Source: Stanieria cyanosphaera PCC 7437
GTDB lineage: Bacteria; Cyanobacteriota; Cyanobacteriia; Cyanobacteriales; Xenococcaceae
Direction: 5' to 3'
DNA: 64,000 bases
NCBI RefSeq assembly: GCF_000317575.1
Contig: NC_019749.1
Coordinates: 44,588 to 108,587 of the forward strand
Part shown: in pieces, positions 7,568-17,209 of the stretch
Layout: each line of letters begins with the position of its first letter
Position numbering within the stretch: the stretch's first letter is position 1
Position numbers and translations under genes: made by a program
The notes under the pieces: model-generated
Told to the model about the DNA's origin: nothing
Database searches by the model: none
What the model saw: only the letters and a program-made list of their open reading frames with translations

Positions 7568-8849
7568 TAAAGCCTGGGAGATTATTTTTGAGGAGGAACA
7601 AATTCTCGCTCGCATTGCCCAAGATGGCTTTTTCCAGATTTCTTCTACGAGAATCAATCAGCAGCGTGAAGCTCGCTTAATGACGAAGTTCGACCATGCC
7701 GTCCAACTGCCCCAAATATTTAAAGACAACAACTTAACGATTCAGCCTACCTCGCGAGGGAATTACATTATTGGGAGTTTTGAAAGTTATTTTCAGCTTC
7801 CCAAAAAGTCTACAGAAGAGGTTGCTTATCGAGAACTTCCAGCTAACATTGAAACCCTTGAGCCTAGCAACATCTACTCCGAGTCTTCCGCTATTATCTG
7901 TGCTTTTCTCTCAGGCATGATTGATGATGTACTTGGAGAAACTACCAACTTTACAATTTTAGGCAGAATGTCTACAGGGACATTCAAATACTATATTCAA
8001 AATACCCAGAATGGCACGAGGCAAATCATAGATGTGAACAAATCTCAGTGCGAAATCGATGGTGGTTTTGAAGGAGATAGCCAACTTGCCATTGTTGAAG
8101 CTAAAGCTGAAACTGTTAATGACTTTATTATTAGACAACTTTACTATCCCTATCGACTGTGGAGTTCCAAAATCTCTAAGGAAGTTATTCCTATTTTTCT
8201 GACAATTTCCAACGATATTTTTACCTTCTATAAATTTCGCTTCACAGATTTACAGGTATATAACTCTATCGAACTAGTTTCAGAGTATAAATATTGTATT
8301 AGTAAGTCAGAAATAGAAATTTCAGATATAAGAGACATTTTAGAAACTACTAATATTGTCCCCGACCGAAGTGAAACCTTTCCCCAAGCAAATAGCTTTC
8401 CAAGAATCATCGATCTTTTGGGGCGATTATACAATGCGGAAGAGCCTCTTAATACAGACGATATAACTCTTAACTATGCCTTTGATGTTAGGCAGACTAA
8501 TTACTATGTTTCAGCAGCAAATTATTTAGAGTTAGTTAATAGAGTAAAAACTAAAGAGAATGAAGTTACCTATATTTTAAGTGAATTGGGTCAAACTATC
8601 ATATCTCAGCATCCACGAAAACGGAGCTTAGAATTAGTTCGGTGTATATTGAGACACAGAATATTCAACTTATCCTTAAAAATTTTCTTCGATAAAGCTC
8701 AAAGACCAACAAAAGAAGAGATTGTAGCAATTATGAAGAACGGAACTGAAAAGATTTCAGAAGGTTCTCAATCTACTCAAATGCGTAGAGCTAGCACTGT
8801 TGAAAGGTGGCTTGAGTGGATATTAGAATTACCTATGACCACTCCATAA
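7542..8849 (+). CDS. Type II-like restriction endonuclease (PD-(D/E)xK fold)
   Basis: The gene starts inside the 3' end of the methylase gene (26-base overlap). Residues 173-188 carry the nuclease signature: D173-G-G, then I-V-E186-A-K188. The N-terminal section (K-F-D-H-A-V-Q-L-P-Q-I-F, then R-G-N-Y-I-I-G-S-F-E-S-Y-F) looks like the conserved front of a family of about 430-residue restriction enzymes paired with D12 methylases. The C-terminal third is helical and may bind DNA. The recognition site cannot be read from the sequence; GATC is a guess from the methylase type. A helicase gene runs convergently downstream. Confidence 0.7.
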   Translation: MTANQSKNDKAWEIIFEEEQILARIAQDGFFQISSTRINQQREARLMTKFDHAVQLPQIFKDNNLTIQPTSRGNYIIGSFESYFQLPKKSTEEVAYRELPANIETLEPSNIYSESSAIICAFLSGMIDDVLGETTNFTILGRMSTGTFKYYIQNTQNGTRQIIDVNKSQCEIDGGFEGDSQLAIVEAKAETVNDFIIRQLYYPYRLWSSKISKEVIPIFLTISNDIFTFYKFRFTDLQVYNSIELVSEYKYCISKSEIEISDIRDILETTNIVPDRSETFPQANSFPRIIDLLGRLYNAEEPLNTDDITLNYAFDVRQTNYYVSAANYLELVNRVKTKENEVTYILSELGQTIISQHPRKRSLELVRCILRHRIFNLSLKIFFDKAQRPTKEEIVAIMKNGTEKISEGSQSTQMRRASTVERWLEWILELPMTTP

Positions 8850-8883
8850 TTTCAAACAAAATTTTTTATCTTGGAGATACAAA

Positions 8884-10812
8884 TTACTGTAATTCAGACT
8901 GAGACAAAATCAAATTTAATATGTTAAGTTCTTTAGAATTCATCAAATATTTATCGCTGAATTGCTTCTCTCTCATCTCTTTGAGACTATAGCTGCGAAA
9001 GATTAAGAAAGGAATTTTTTCGTATTTGTAACCAATTGGTATAATTTGACCTATGGGAAATATAGAACTTACATAAACTTCTAAAATATCCCGAAATCTT
9101 TGGTCTTCAGGTTCAATTTCTTTGTTTCTAAAATAAGTTGTAAAAGTCTCGTTGACCAAAAATACAAATAGTGGAACGGCATAATAACGGTCGAAATATT
9201 TGTTTTCTTGTTCTAATCTTTGATTGCGATACTTTTGCTGTTCTAACTCTACGATCAACTGTAAAGCATCTTTAATTGAAACCTGAATATTTTCTGATAA
9301 ACGGGTATCTTGTTCTAATTCAGAGAGAATTTCTGCTAAAGTTATAGTCTGGTCGTCTATTTTCAGTCGATAAACTTCTTCTACTTTTTTATTATCTAGC
9401 GATACTATAAGTAAACTTCCCAATATATATCCTGTTTGAATTGCAGGAAAATCGAGTAGTGTATGCAAACTACCATCAATTAACTTATTAAAAGCTTGGC
9501 GAATATCATCTAATAATTTTAGATAAGATAATTGCTTATCTGTTGTTTTTTTTGCCAGATCGTGAATAGTAATATCTGCTGTCTTCATCAACTCTTCTAA
9601 TTGTTTAGCAGCTTTTTGAATGCGTAAATCGTGGCTGCGTTTGCGAAACTCTTTTTTGAGGCTTCTAATTAATTTTTCGATTTTATTGCTAAGAGACTCT
9701 CCTGCGGTAAAAACTGACTTTCCACCTACAGGAATCATCATGTATTTTTCGTTAGCAATATTCCCGTAACCATATATTCTCGTTCTGATTGAGACGTGAA
9801 GAATGATTAAAAAGTTAAGTAGATTGAGTTTACTTTCTTGTAGTGAATATTTACGGTCATCTCCATCTTCAATATAGTAAACAGCTTGTTCGGTAAGATA
9901 GAAAATCAAATGTTTATCTTCTGCATCTATTTGAGGGTTTCCTCTCCCGCGATAGATTACTTGAATGACTTCCATTAAGTTGGCTTCAATCTCGAAACGA
10001 GGAAAATCTACCAGAATATGTTTGGCACGAGGAAAAGATAAGCCTCGACTAGCAGAAGCAGTCATAAAGATGATTTGAACTTGGTCTTTATGTTTGTGTA
10101 TTTTTTGTTTATCAAATTGAGATAAATCTGCGTGTATTTCTAAGTAGTCTAGATCGGGTTCAAATCGTTGTTTATTACTTTGAAGAGTATTAATTAAATC
10201 GCTTAAGCGGTTTTTATCTTGGATATAAACAATTATTTGTTCTTTAGGTGAATTTGCTTGTATTTTTTCTAGATCGTTAATTATTTCTGTTTGTGTACGT
10301 TGTTCCAGGTCGTATTTTTTTGTACTGTAAACTTTCTTATTTCGTTCTTGAAATCTAAGGGATTGAATTAATGTTTTGTAAGTAATGTGCAGATTATTTG
10401 CGGGATAGGAGTTAGTATTAATAGCTATAGCAGGGGCAGCATTAAATGTAAATGATTCAGTTGTCAGACAGGCATTTAATTTGGGGGCTTTTCTGAAAAA
10501 TATTTTGTTGGGTTCGGCAGCAGTATCTGATAAGTGTTGCTTGATAACATCTGCATCAATAATCGAAGCATCTGCGACAATAATTTTGGTATTAAAGTAA
10601 TTTTGGTTGGTTAATCCATATAGTTTTAATCGTTCGCTAACCCCTAGTAAAAAGTCTACTCCACTGCGATCGCCTGTAATTTCGTCAATAGCGATAAAGA
10701 TATGCTTAACCCGTTGGGATAGCTTCTGTAGTTTAGTTTCAATTGGCTTGGCTTCAGTTTCGTTATAAACATCCCTAAAGATGCGTTGAAAGTGGGTTAG
10801 GGTATCTTGTCC
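8884..10812 (-). pseudogene. SF2-type helicase gene, 5' part removed by IS insertion
   Basis: The minus-strand frame is open from the IS edge at 10812 to the stop at 8884. Upstream residues include a Walker B-like I-F-I-A-I-D-E-I-T-G-D. Further on come M-T-A-S-A-S-R-G-L-S-F-P (motif V-like) and V-I-Q-V-I-Y-R-G-R-G (motif VI-like), which mark an SF2 helicase. No Walker A motif is present, so the N-terminal third is missing. About 640 codons remain. An internal ATG at 10065 would give only a 393-residue C-terminal piece without ATPase motifs. It lies convergent to the restriction endonuclease and may once have belonged to the same defence locus. Confidence 0.7.
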
Positions 10813-12109
10813 CCCTTACAAGGGTAGGTTTTTTACAAAGGGAGGAGTAAAAGCTCAGAAATAAGGTAAAAGTATTAAGAGAAGTAAATAGTATAGTTAT
10901 CATGAGATGAAATTAAATCAACATCTCAAAGATTGGAAACAGATTGTCAGTCAAAAATTTCCAGACCTGAGTCTACCTCAAGTTTCTGGATTAGCAACCT
11001 GGAGTTTTGGAATGGTAATGACACAATCAAGCAGTCTGACTAAAGTTTCCACGTTAATTGCCAAAATCAATCAGGAGAAAGACAATACGGTACGCCAAAG
11101 ATTGAAAGAATGGTACAAAGAAGAAACAGCCAAAGCCAAAACAGGGAATAAAAGAGTATCTCTGGAAGTAAAAGGCTGTTTTGCCTCATTACTAAAATGG
11201 ATTGTCGATTTACTACCTCAAAGTAATCAAGAGTTACCAATGGCATTAGATGCCACCAGTATCGGTCAAAATTTTGTAGTTCTTTCAATCAATGTTTTAT
11301 ATCGAGGTAGTGCCATTCCTATAGCTTGGAAAGTGGTTAAAGGGACAGACAAAGGTAGTTGGAAACCGTACTGGAAAGAACTGTTTCAATCTCTCAACAA
11401 TGTTGTGCCGACAGATTGGAAGGTAATCGTTAGTGCTGATAGAGGATTGTATGCTCCTTGGCTATACGAACAGATTGTGAAATTAGGTTGGCATCCGTTT
11501 TTACGAATTAATCACCAAGGTCAATATCGACGACAAAATTCATCTTTATGGTATTCTCTATCAACAGTTGTAACTGATGCTGGCGAGAGTTGGTCTGGAC
11601 GAGTGACTTGCTTTAAAAGCAATCAGATTGATTGTACTCTTCTAGCTCGATGGGATGAGGGTTATACTGACCCTTGGTTAATTCTCACGGATTTAAAATC
11701 AACTGATGCTGATATTGGTTGGTATGGATTTCGCTCTTGGATTGAATGTTCCTATAGAGATGTCAAAAGTGATGGTTGGCAATGGCATAAAACTCGTCTT
11801 TTGAAAGCCGAGAGAGCCGAACGTCATTGGTTAGCAATGGCAGTGGCTATGCTGTGGATGGTTACTCTGGGTGGAGAACAGGAAATTTCCTCTAAGGATG
11901 AATTAATTGGCGATCGCTCTTTAGCTTTTGAACCCACTCCTACTCGTCAAATCTCTTGTTTTCTTAATGGTTTGTTAACTATAGTAGCGCGACTGCTCAA
12001 TGGTCAGTCTGTCGCTCTTGGTCGTTTGCTTCCTTTCTCTTTCAATCACTTCAGCGATTTGGCTTTTTCTGATTCTTCGTAGATTGTAAAAAACCTACCC
12101 TTGTAAGGG
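10813..12109 (+). mobile_element. IS4-type insertion sequence, 1297 bp, perfect 26-bp terminal inverted repeats
   Basis: The left end CCCTTACAAGGGTAGG continues to 10838 and is matched exactly by the inverted right end at 12084-12109. One transposase gene fills the element. No target-site duplication is visible: the left flank is the helicase gene on the minus strand, and the right flank is the 3' end of a different gene on the plus strand. This points to a deletion or inversion after insertion. Confidence 0.9.
10907..12082 (+). CDS. IS4-type transposase (DDE)
   Basis: This 391-residue protein carries the three acidic positions: M-A-L-D-A-T for the first, V-S-A-D-R-G-L-Y for the second, and Y-G-F-R-S-W-I-E-C-S-Y-R-D-V-K for the last. 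The last one follows the IS4 Y-(2)-R-(3)-E-(6)-K signature. The gene spans nearly the whole element between perfect inverted repeats, so the copy may still be mobile. Confidence 0.88.
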   Translation: MKLNQHLKDWKQIVSQKFPDLSLPQVSGLATWSFGMVMTQSSSLTKVSTLIAKINQEKDNTVRQRLKEWYKEETAKAKTGNKRVSLEVKGCFASLLKWIVDLLPQSNQELPMALDATSIGQNFVVLSINVLYRGSAIPIAWKVVKGTDKGSWKPYWKELFQSLNNVVPTDWKVIVSADRGLYAPWLYEQIVKLGWHPFLRINHQGQYRRQNSSLWYSLSTVVTDAGESWSGRVTCFKSNQIDCTLLARWDEGYTDPWLILTDLKSTDADIGWYGFRSWIECSYRDVKSDGWQWHKTRLLKAERAERHWLAMAVAMLWMVTLGGEQEISSKDELIGDRSLAFEPTPTRQISCFLNGLLTIVARLLNGQSVALGRLLPFSFNHFSDLAFSDSS

Positions 12110-12355
12110 CCGTCGCCTGGGGTCTCCCCAGGCATTTATGCGCCCCGTGATGAAGATTTAGAGTTTTGTTTTGATGATTTCATCACTTTGGATTATTTAG
12201 AGCATCAGGCGAGAAAGATTGCTGCTAATTCTGGGTTGATTGGTATCCTACTTCCAGATTTTCGTGCTGCTTTTTCTCAAGCTAATTCTGCTCAGAGGGA
12301 AAGGATTAGGAGTGTAATCTCTTCGATCTATCCCGACTTACTCAACCTAATTTAA
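12110..12355 (+). pseudogene. 3' fragment of an unrelated gene abutting the IS
   Basis: Immediately after the IS right end a plus-strand frame reads about 81 codons to a TAA at 12353. It ends with a helical, conserved-looking tail (L-E-H-Q-A-R-K-I-A-A-N-S-G-L-I-G-I-L-L-P). It has no start and is in the opposite orientation to the helicase on the other side of the IS. A perfect GCCTGGGG/CCCCAGGC hairpin (12115-12133) lies at its beginning. Family not identified; a plasmid replication or helicase C-terminus is possible. Confidence 0.5.
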
Positions 12356-12383
12356 CTATTTTCCTATCGAAGAGGCGATCGCT

Positions 12384-14165
12384 ATGTTAGGAAAAGAAAT
12401 TGTTAGGGAAAATGAATTGTGTTTGACTACTCTGGGACTGTCGGACATTCTGGCTGAATGCGAACGTGTCGATTTGGGTAGAGCGATTCCGACCCACTCT
12501 TCACTTTCTGCTCTCACGGCTACGGGTATTTCTTCCGATGGATTCGATTGGCTATTGCCGATAACACTCCAAGAAGAACTTCTATCATTTGCCGAAAAAC
12601 TGTCATCTCAAAACGGACAGCTCACGCTGTCGAGCTTGGTTCGACAGACGTGTCCTCAATTACTGGGGGGTAAGAGCAGCCTTAAGCAAAGAATAAGTGT
12701 AGAAAGATGCGGTCTAAAATGGGCGCAGCAGCTTGTTACCAAACATCATTATTTACACAGACCAATTCACCCGCGATCGCTTCCTTTTGCCTACAGCATT
12801 TCACTTGATGATGAAATTGTTGGAACTATCATTATGGCCACTCCTCACTTTACGAAGAAGAAAGGATTATTTGGCTACGATGGTTTACCTACTAAATGGC
12901 AGGTTTTACAAATTGCTCGTCTTTGGATTGACCCAAAATACCAGCATCCGCAAAGCAACGGCCACGCTTCTAACATTGCTAGTTGTGCGATCGCCAAAGT
13001 TTTAAAACGGGTTAATGATGATTGGTTAGAACACCACCCACCAAAATACTTAGACCAACCTTTTAATATTGAGTTGGTTATTTCCTATGCCGATACCAGT
13101 GTAGGCCACCAGGGAACTATCTATCGTGCTGCTAACTTTCAAAGGTGGGGGGAAACTACTAACAATCGTCCTCGACATGGGTTATCTAAAGGAAGTAAAG
13201 AACCAAAGATACTTTATATATACAGGTTCAAGCAAAAATCAAAATCTTCGATTAAGAATTCAAAAGTTTTACTGGGGGGAGATAAAAATTCCCCCATACA
13301 AGAAGACAAGAAACGTCCATCACCTAGCCAAGAGATTTCTATTCCCTGTCTCATCAAGCAACCCAAACAACCTGAACTTAAGGGAGTAATTAAACAGGAT
13401 TTGGGCGATCGCTTTGTCGTTTACATTCCCTCAGATGATTCTACGGTTACAGTTTCCAAGCTGTTAGTCTATCCAGATTTTCCTGAGAGTAAAAGTAGTG
13501 GACAGATCGAGAAAAACCCTAGTCAAAAATTACACCCCAGTAAAAACAACCCTAGGAAGCGGTGCGACCCTGCGGATTCTCAATCCGCTAAGGAACGCGC
13601 ACCAAGAAACAGGCGTAAAAAAGGAGAAGGCAACGGCTCTATCCATTACCGCACCGTGACGAAGAATGGTAAAGAATACACTGATGCTTACTATCATTAC
13701 GTAGAAAACGGTCAGAAAAAAACCAAATATATCCCCAAAACGCTGCTGAATAAAGTCCAAGAAGCAGAATCTTCAAAGCTTCCCGTCTCTGATATTTTAT
13801 TTTTACTGGGGGGAGATAAGAAAAACCCTAGGAAAAGTTCTAACACTTCATTAACTTCAGTAGATGAAAAACTTAATGATAGTTGTGTCGAACAAGATAA
13901 TTTAAACCCTAGGAAAAGCATACCCCCCAGTACAAGAAAGCGCAAACAAGGATGCGGTACGGGTTATATCGAATGCAAACCCATTCAACGCAGTGGCAAA
14001 GAGTATCAACAATACTGGTATCACTATGAGGAGTGGAGACAGGGCGATCGCCTGACTAAAAAGTCTCGTTACATTCCCAAGCGGTTATTGGCAAGAATAG
14101 AGAAGTTGGAGGCGGAGAAAGTAGCAGTGAGGAAGATTTTAGAAGTTTTGGGGGTGAAAAGATAG
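12384..14165 (+). CDS. Mom-like GNAT acyltransferase with two repeated basic C-terminal modules
   Basis: Residues about 110-300 follow the pattern of Mom-type GNAT proteins: H-H-Y-L-H, I-V-G-T-I-I-M, Q-I-A-R-L-W-I-D, then I-S-Y-A-D-T-S-V-G-H-Q-G-T-I-Y-R-A-A-N-F. Phage Mu Mom hypermodifies adenine in DNA; whether this protein acts on DNA is inference. The C-terminal half has two related modules (G-N-G-S-I-H-Y-R-T-V-T-K-N-G-K-E-Y and G-T-G-Y-I-E-C-K...S-G-K-E-Y), each ending Y-I-P-K-x-L-L and V-x-x-I-L-x-x-L-G, and basic enough to bind nucleic acid. The linkers between them carry short DNA repeats (ACTGGGGGG, CCCTAGG) and a hairpin repeat. HIP1-containing sequence precedes the ATG. Confidence 0.6.
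   Translation: MLGKEIVRENELCLTTLGLSDILAECERVDLGRAIPTHSSLSALTATGISSDGFDWLLPITLQEELLSFAEKLSSQNGQLTLSSLVRQTCPQLLGGKSSLKQRISVERCGLKWAQQLVTKHHYLHRPIHPRSLPFAYSISLDDEIVGTIIMATPHFTKKKGLFGYDGLPTKWQVLQIARLWIDPKYQHPQSNGHASNIASCAIAKVLKRVNDDWLEHHPPKYLDQPFNIELVISYADTSVGHQGTIYRAANFQRWGETTNNRPRHGLSKGSKEPKILYIYRFKQKSKSSIKNSKVLLGGDKNSPIQEDKKRPSPSQEISIPCLIKQPKQPELKGVIKQDLGDRFVVYIPSDDSTVTVSKLLVYPDFPESKSSGQIEKNPSQKLHPSKNNPRKRCDPADSQSAKERAPRNRRKKGEGNGSIHYRTVTKNGKEYTDAYYHYVENGQKKTKYIPKTLLNKVQEAESSKLPVSDILFLLGGDKKNPRKSSNTSLTSVDEKLNDSCVEQDNLNPRKSIPPSTRKRKQGCGTGYIECKPIQRSGKEYQQYWYHYEEWRQGDRLTKKSRYIPKRLLARIEKLEAEKVAVRKILEVLGVKR
12615..12655. repeat. Hairpin repeat in the Mom-like gene
   Basis: The stretch starts GGACAG and ends TGTCC, with inner palindromes GACAG...CTGTC and TGTCGA...TCGACA. 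It resembles the other short palindromic repeats of the window and is read through in frame. Confidence 0.45.
13561..13603. repeat. 43-bp GGTGCG...CGCACC repeat in the Mom-like gene
   Basis: The ends GGTGCGACCC and GGAACGCGCACC match those of the element in the methylase gene. The centre is the palindrome GCGGATT-CTC-AATCCGC. It is translated as part of the linker before the first basic module. Confidence 0.7.
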
Positions 14166-14535
14166 AGCGATCGCTTTTTAAGAGAGATTGAAATCAGTAA
14201 AGAATGAAAAATAATTTTTTGGCTTTGATGTAAATAAATATAAAACTTTGCATAAAAAGCAACAGTTTAAGAATAGTCCTTATAAAAAGATGACGGAATG
14301 TTGTCTCATCACTAGACATAATAGGTACGAGTAGCCTTTTTATGTGTACTAAGTTTAGATATAGATAACGACAAAAAAATGTCAATAACAATAGATCTCT
14401 TAAAACGAAAAGAAACATATTTTATGGCGACCTGGTGCTACAGATATTTCCCCAACTCTTTTTATCGGGCTTAGTACTGAAGCAATAGAACGATTTAAAG
14501 AAATTCCCCTCGTTGTTTCGCCTACATTTCCAGAC

Positions 14536-16404
14536 TTGTGGGAAGTTGAAGCTACCAAGTGCCAACTTGAAGAAGGCAGAGTTTACTACTATTGGTTTAA
14601 AGTTCGCAACACAGAACCTTATGATTCTGGTAATGTCAATCAAATACTCTACTGCACCGATCCCATAGCATTTACTATCGATCGTCGCGTTCGCGCTCCT
14701 AAACCTGAAAATGTTCTAATAGGTAAGACAGGCATTTCCAGTTCAGCTCCGGCTAGTGTCATTCTTTATCAAAACAGAAAGTTGATTCCCTGCGATCCTG
14801 ACGGCAGAATTATAGATTGGAATAACGACACTTCTCCAAGAGAATTACCACCTAATAATAAACTAGTCATCTACGAATTACCAACTCGCTGGACGCGCCT
14901 TACCTCGCGTGACGGAATTGAAGTTGGCAACGGAACATTTAAGGACGCTTTAGCTTTGCTAGTTCCAAACTTATTGGCTCCAACCTTTTTAACAGTTGCT
15001 GCTCTTAACAACCGAGCGCATCTCCTCGAATTGGGAATCAACGCTTTTGAATTACTACCTCCAGCAGATAGCGACCAACCTGACCAATGGGGTTATGGAA
15101 CTTCCAACTATTTTGCTGCTGATTTTGAACTGGGTTTTCCTGTTTCCGCACCCGAACCGACAGCCTCGCATGACCTCGTTGAATTGATTAAAACCTGCCA
15201 TCAAAAAAATATTCGTTTTTTTAAAGATACGGTTATGGCGTTTGCTACCGGAACTTCGCTTCGGAATATTAACTTTTTAGATTTTTTTGTCAAATTTGGT
15301 AGTGGCGATCCCGAACAAGAAGGACGAGATGGCTTTGGCGGAGATTTGATCAAATATAATTACTCAGTATCGGGATACGAGCCAATAAGTGGGAAACAAA
15401 ACAATCTTTTTCCCGCACGTGCTTTTCTTAAAGCTTATTTGTTTCATTGGCTGACTTACTATCGAGTAGATGGTTTGCGTCTTGATAGCGTCAACAATAT
15501 TAAAAACTATGACTTTCTTGAGGAAGTCAAAAATTTTTCACGTGCTGTTTGGAAAGAACGTCAAGGCAATGATGGTAACTTCTTGGTTATTGGAGAAAGT
15601 ATAGGCTTTCAACGTGCCATGCTCGACCAAAAACGGTTAGATAGTTTTTGGAATGAGGATTTTAAGTATCGCGTCAAATCTGCGGTTGTGGGAAGAAATT
15701 ACAAAGACGATCCTAACTTTGAAACTACCATACGCAAAATGATCGATTGTCGTAATCTCAATCTGGGTTTTCAAGATGGCTCTCAAGTCATTAACTACAT
15801 TACCTCTCATGATGTCGAGGGAGAAGGTGCCGAGCGACTTTATAATTACCTCGATTTTTTCAAAATATATGAGAAAGAACAGCGTATTAAACTAGCGTTT
15901 GTTTGTCTGTTGACAGCAGTAGGAATTCCTATGATTTTGGCAGGCGATGAATTTGCCGATCGAATGGACAATGATATTTTTAATGTCTCAGGAGATGAGC
16001 GAAATTTTAGAAAGCAAGTCGATCCAGTTAACTTCTCTCGTTGGGATGATGAATGGAGAAAGCGTGTTTTTTACTATGTAGCTCGACTAATTAAGTTTCG
16101 TACCAAATCGGAGGCACTAGCAGTTAACGATACTGATTTTATCCACGTAGATTTCAACCAGGGTAAGCGTATTCTTGCCTGGAAACGAGGTTCTGGAAAT
16201 GATGTTGTCGTTGTAGTGGCTAATTTTTCTGACTGGGGAAGCGATCTTCATAGTCCTAATGCAAAATATCTAGTCCAAAACTGGCCTCCACTTCCTTCTG
16301 GTAAAAAGTGGCATGAAATTACTCAAGAGCGCGATATTCCTATTGAGTGGGCAGGCAAAGAACCTATTTTTCCTTGGGAAGCAAAAGTGTATGCTGTTGT
16401 TTAG
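14536..16404 (+). CDS. GH13 alpha-amylase-family protein, probably 5'-truncated
   Basis: The catalytic trio of GH13 is present: nucleophile Asp in D-G-L-R-L-D-S (codon at 15484), acid/base Glu in V-I-G-E-S (15595), and Asp in T-S-H-D (15811). The barrel starts near N-A-F-E-L-L-P-P and Y-G-T-S-N-Y-F. The end (W-E-A-K-V-Y-A-V-V) is an intact all-beta domain. The only start-like codon in frame is TTG at 14536. However, the frame is open and protein-like from 14404 (W-R-P-G-A-T-D-I-S-P-T-L-F-I-G), directly after a TAA at 14401, with no ATG, GTG or TTG there. The true N-terminus seems lost. Substrate is probably alpha-glucan. 14166-14403 holds nothing recognisable. Confidence 0.75.
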   Translation: MWEVEATKCQLEEGRVYYYWFKVRNTEPYDSGNVNQILYCTDPIAFTIDRRVRAPKPENVLIGKTGISSSAPASVILYQNRKLIPCDPDGRIIDWNNDTSPRELPPNNKLVIYELPTRWTRLTSRDGIEVGNGTFKDALALLVPNLLAPTFLTVAALNNRAHLLELGINAFELLPPADSDQPDQWGYGTSNYFAADFELGFPVSAPEPTASHDLVELIKTCHQKNIRFFKDTVMAFATGTSLRNINFLDFFVKFGSGDPEQEGRDGFGGDLIKYNYSVSGYEPISGKQNNLFPARAFLKAYLFHWLTYYRVDGLRLDSVNNIKNYDFLEEVKNFSRAVWKERQGNDGNFLVIGESIGFQRAMLDQKRLDSFWNEDFKYRVKSAVVGRNYKDDPNFETTIRKMIDCRNLNLGFQDGSQVINYITSHDVEGEGAERLYNYLDFFKIYEKEQRIKLAFVCLLTAVGIPMILAGDEFADRMDNDIFNVSGDERNFRKQVDPVNFSRWDDEWRKRVFYYVARLIKFRTKSEALAVNDTDFIHVDFNQGKRILAWKRGSGNDVVVVVANFSDWGSDLHSPNAKYLVQNWPPLPSGKKWHEITQERDIPIEWAGKEPIFPWEAKVYAVV

Positions 16405-16466
16405 TAACAAAAGAACTTATTTTTTTCAATCTATTATCACCTGAAAGCTAACTATCTCATTAGAAC

Positions 16467-17018
16467 TTATCTTGATTTTTCGCTCCAGCGATCGCCTCTT
16501 ACTTCCCACTCCTGTAATTGTTCTAGCAAACCAGCAGGTGGTTTTTTCCCCTTAACTCGATACTCACGCAGAACTAAATTGCTCACACCCAAAAGTTCTG
16601 CTAGTTCCTGGTCTGTCAGTCCCGATTCTTCCTTAGATTCTTCTGTTGAGGTTTCAGGAGTTGGCTCATCCTTAGTTTTGTTCACCTCACTTTTAGCTTC
16701 AGATTCAATTAACTGCTCCAACTGAGATAGCAGAGATTCGAGTTTCTTCCTCTTTTTGGGGTCTTGCCAGAGTTGTTTGGAGGTTTTTAGTTTTTTATAA
16801 GTTGTATCGACACGAGTTTTGAGTTCTTCTTTCTGCTTGACTGGTTTAAGATCATTTACTTTCTCTTTGATTTGACTCAGAGAGAGGGAGTTGGTAATCG
16901 CCTCTTCTAGTAACTGTTGTCTGAGTTCTTCATCTTTGAGAGTGGCGATCGCATATTTGAGGGAACAGTTTGTAGTTAGGACGGTAGAAATTAAGATAGT
17001 GCTACCTAAATTTTTCTC
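16467..17018 (-). pseudogene. Partition/ParB-like gene remnant, copy A
   Basis: The minus-strand frame is open from 17018 to the stop at 16467 with no good start. It reads D-E-E-L-R-Q-Q-L-L-E-E-A-I then L-S-L-S-Q-I-K-E-K-V, a pattern seen after the DNA-binding core of ParB/RepB-type proteins. A Lys-rich helix follows (L-W-Q-D-P-K-K-R-K-K-L-E-S-L-L), and then a C-terminal HTH-like unit (L-T-D-Q-E-L-A-E-L-L-G-V-S-N-L-V-L-R-E-Y). The CTP/DNA-binding N-terminal domains are absent. A near-identical stretch recurs at 28816-29155 on the same strand, so this is one of two broken copies. Confidence 0.5.
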
Positions 17019-17209
17019 TCAACAGTAATAAATTCAGGAATTAGACACTAAAAAATAAAATTAGGTTTTAGGTTATTCTTAAAAATGTAAATAAATATGT
17101 ACAAAAGCATAAATTTAAAAGAAATAAACCAAGTAACTACAAAAGGACTCTAGTTAAAAAAACAGAGTTTTTTAGTTGAAAATTTACAATTCAAATCAAA
17201 ATAATCGCT

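Noticed and set aside
10800..12115. Target-site duplication for the first IS4 element
   Set aside because: Flanks CTTGTCC and CCGTCGC do not match; taken as evidence of rearrangement instead.
13200..14000. CRISPR-like array from the repeated ACTGGGGG strings
   Set aside because: Repeats are too short, unevenly spaced, in both orientations and inside a coding frame.
14194..14643. Two minus-strand frames opposite the amylase start region
   Set aside because: They are hydrophobic or unstructured, lack ribosome-binding sites and lie opposite a clear GH13 frame; shadows.
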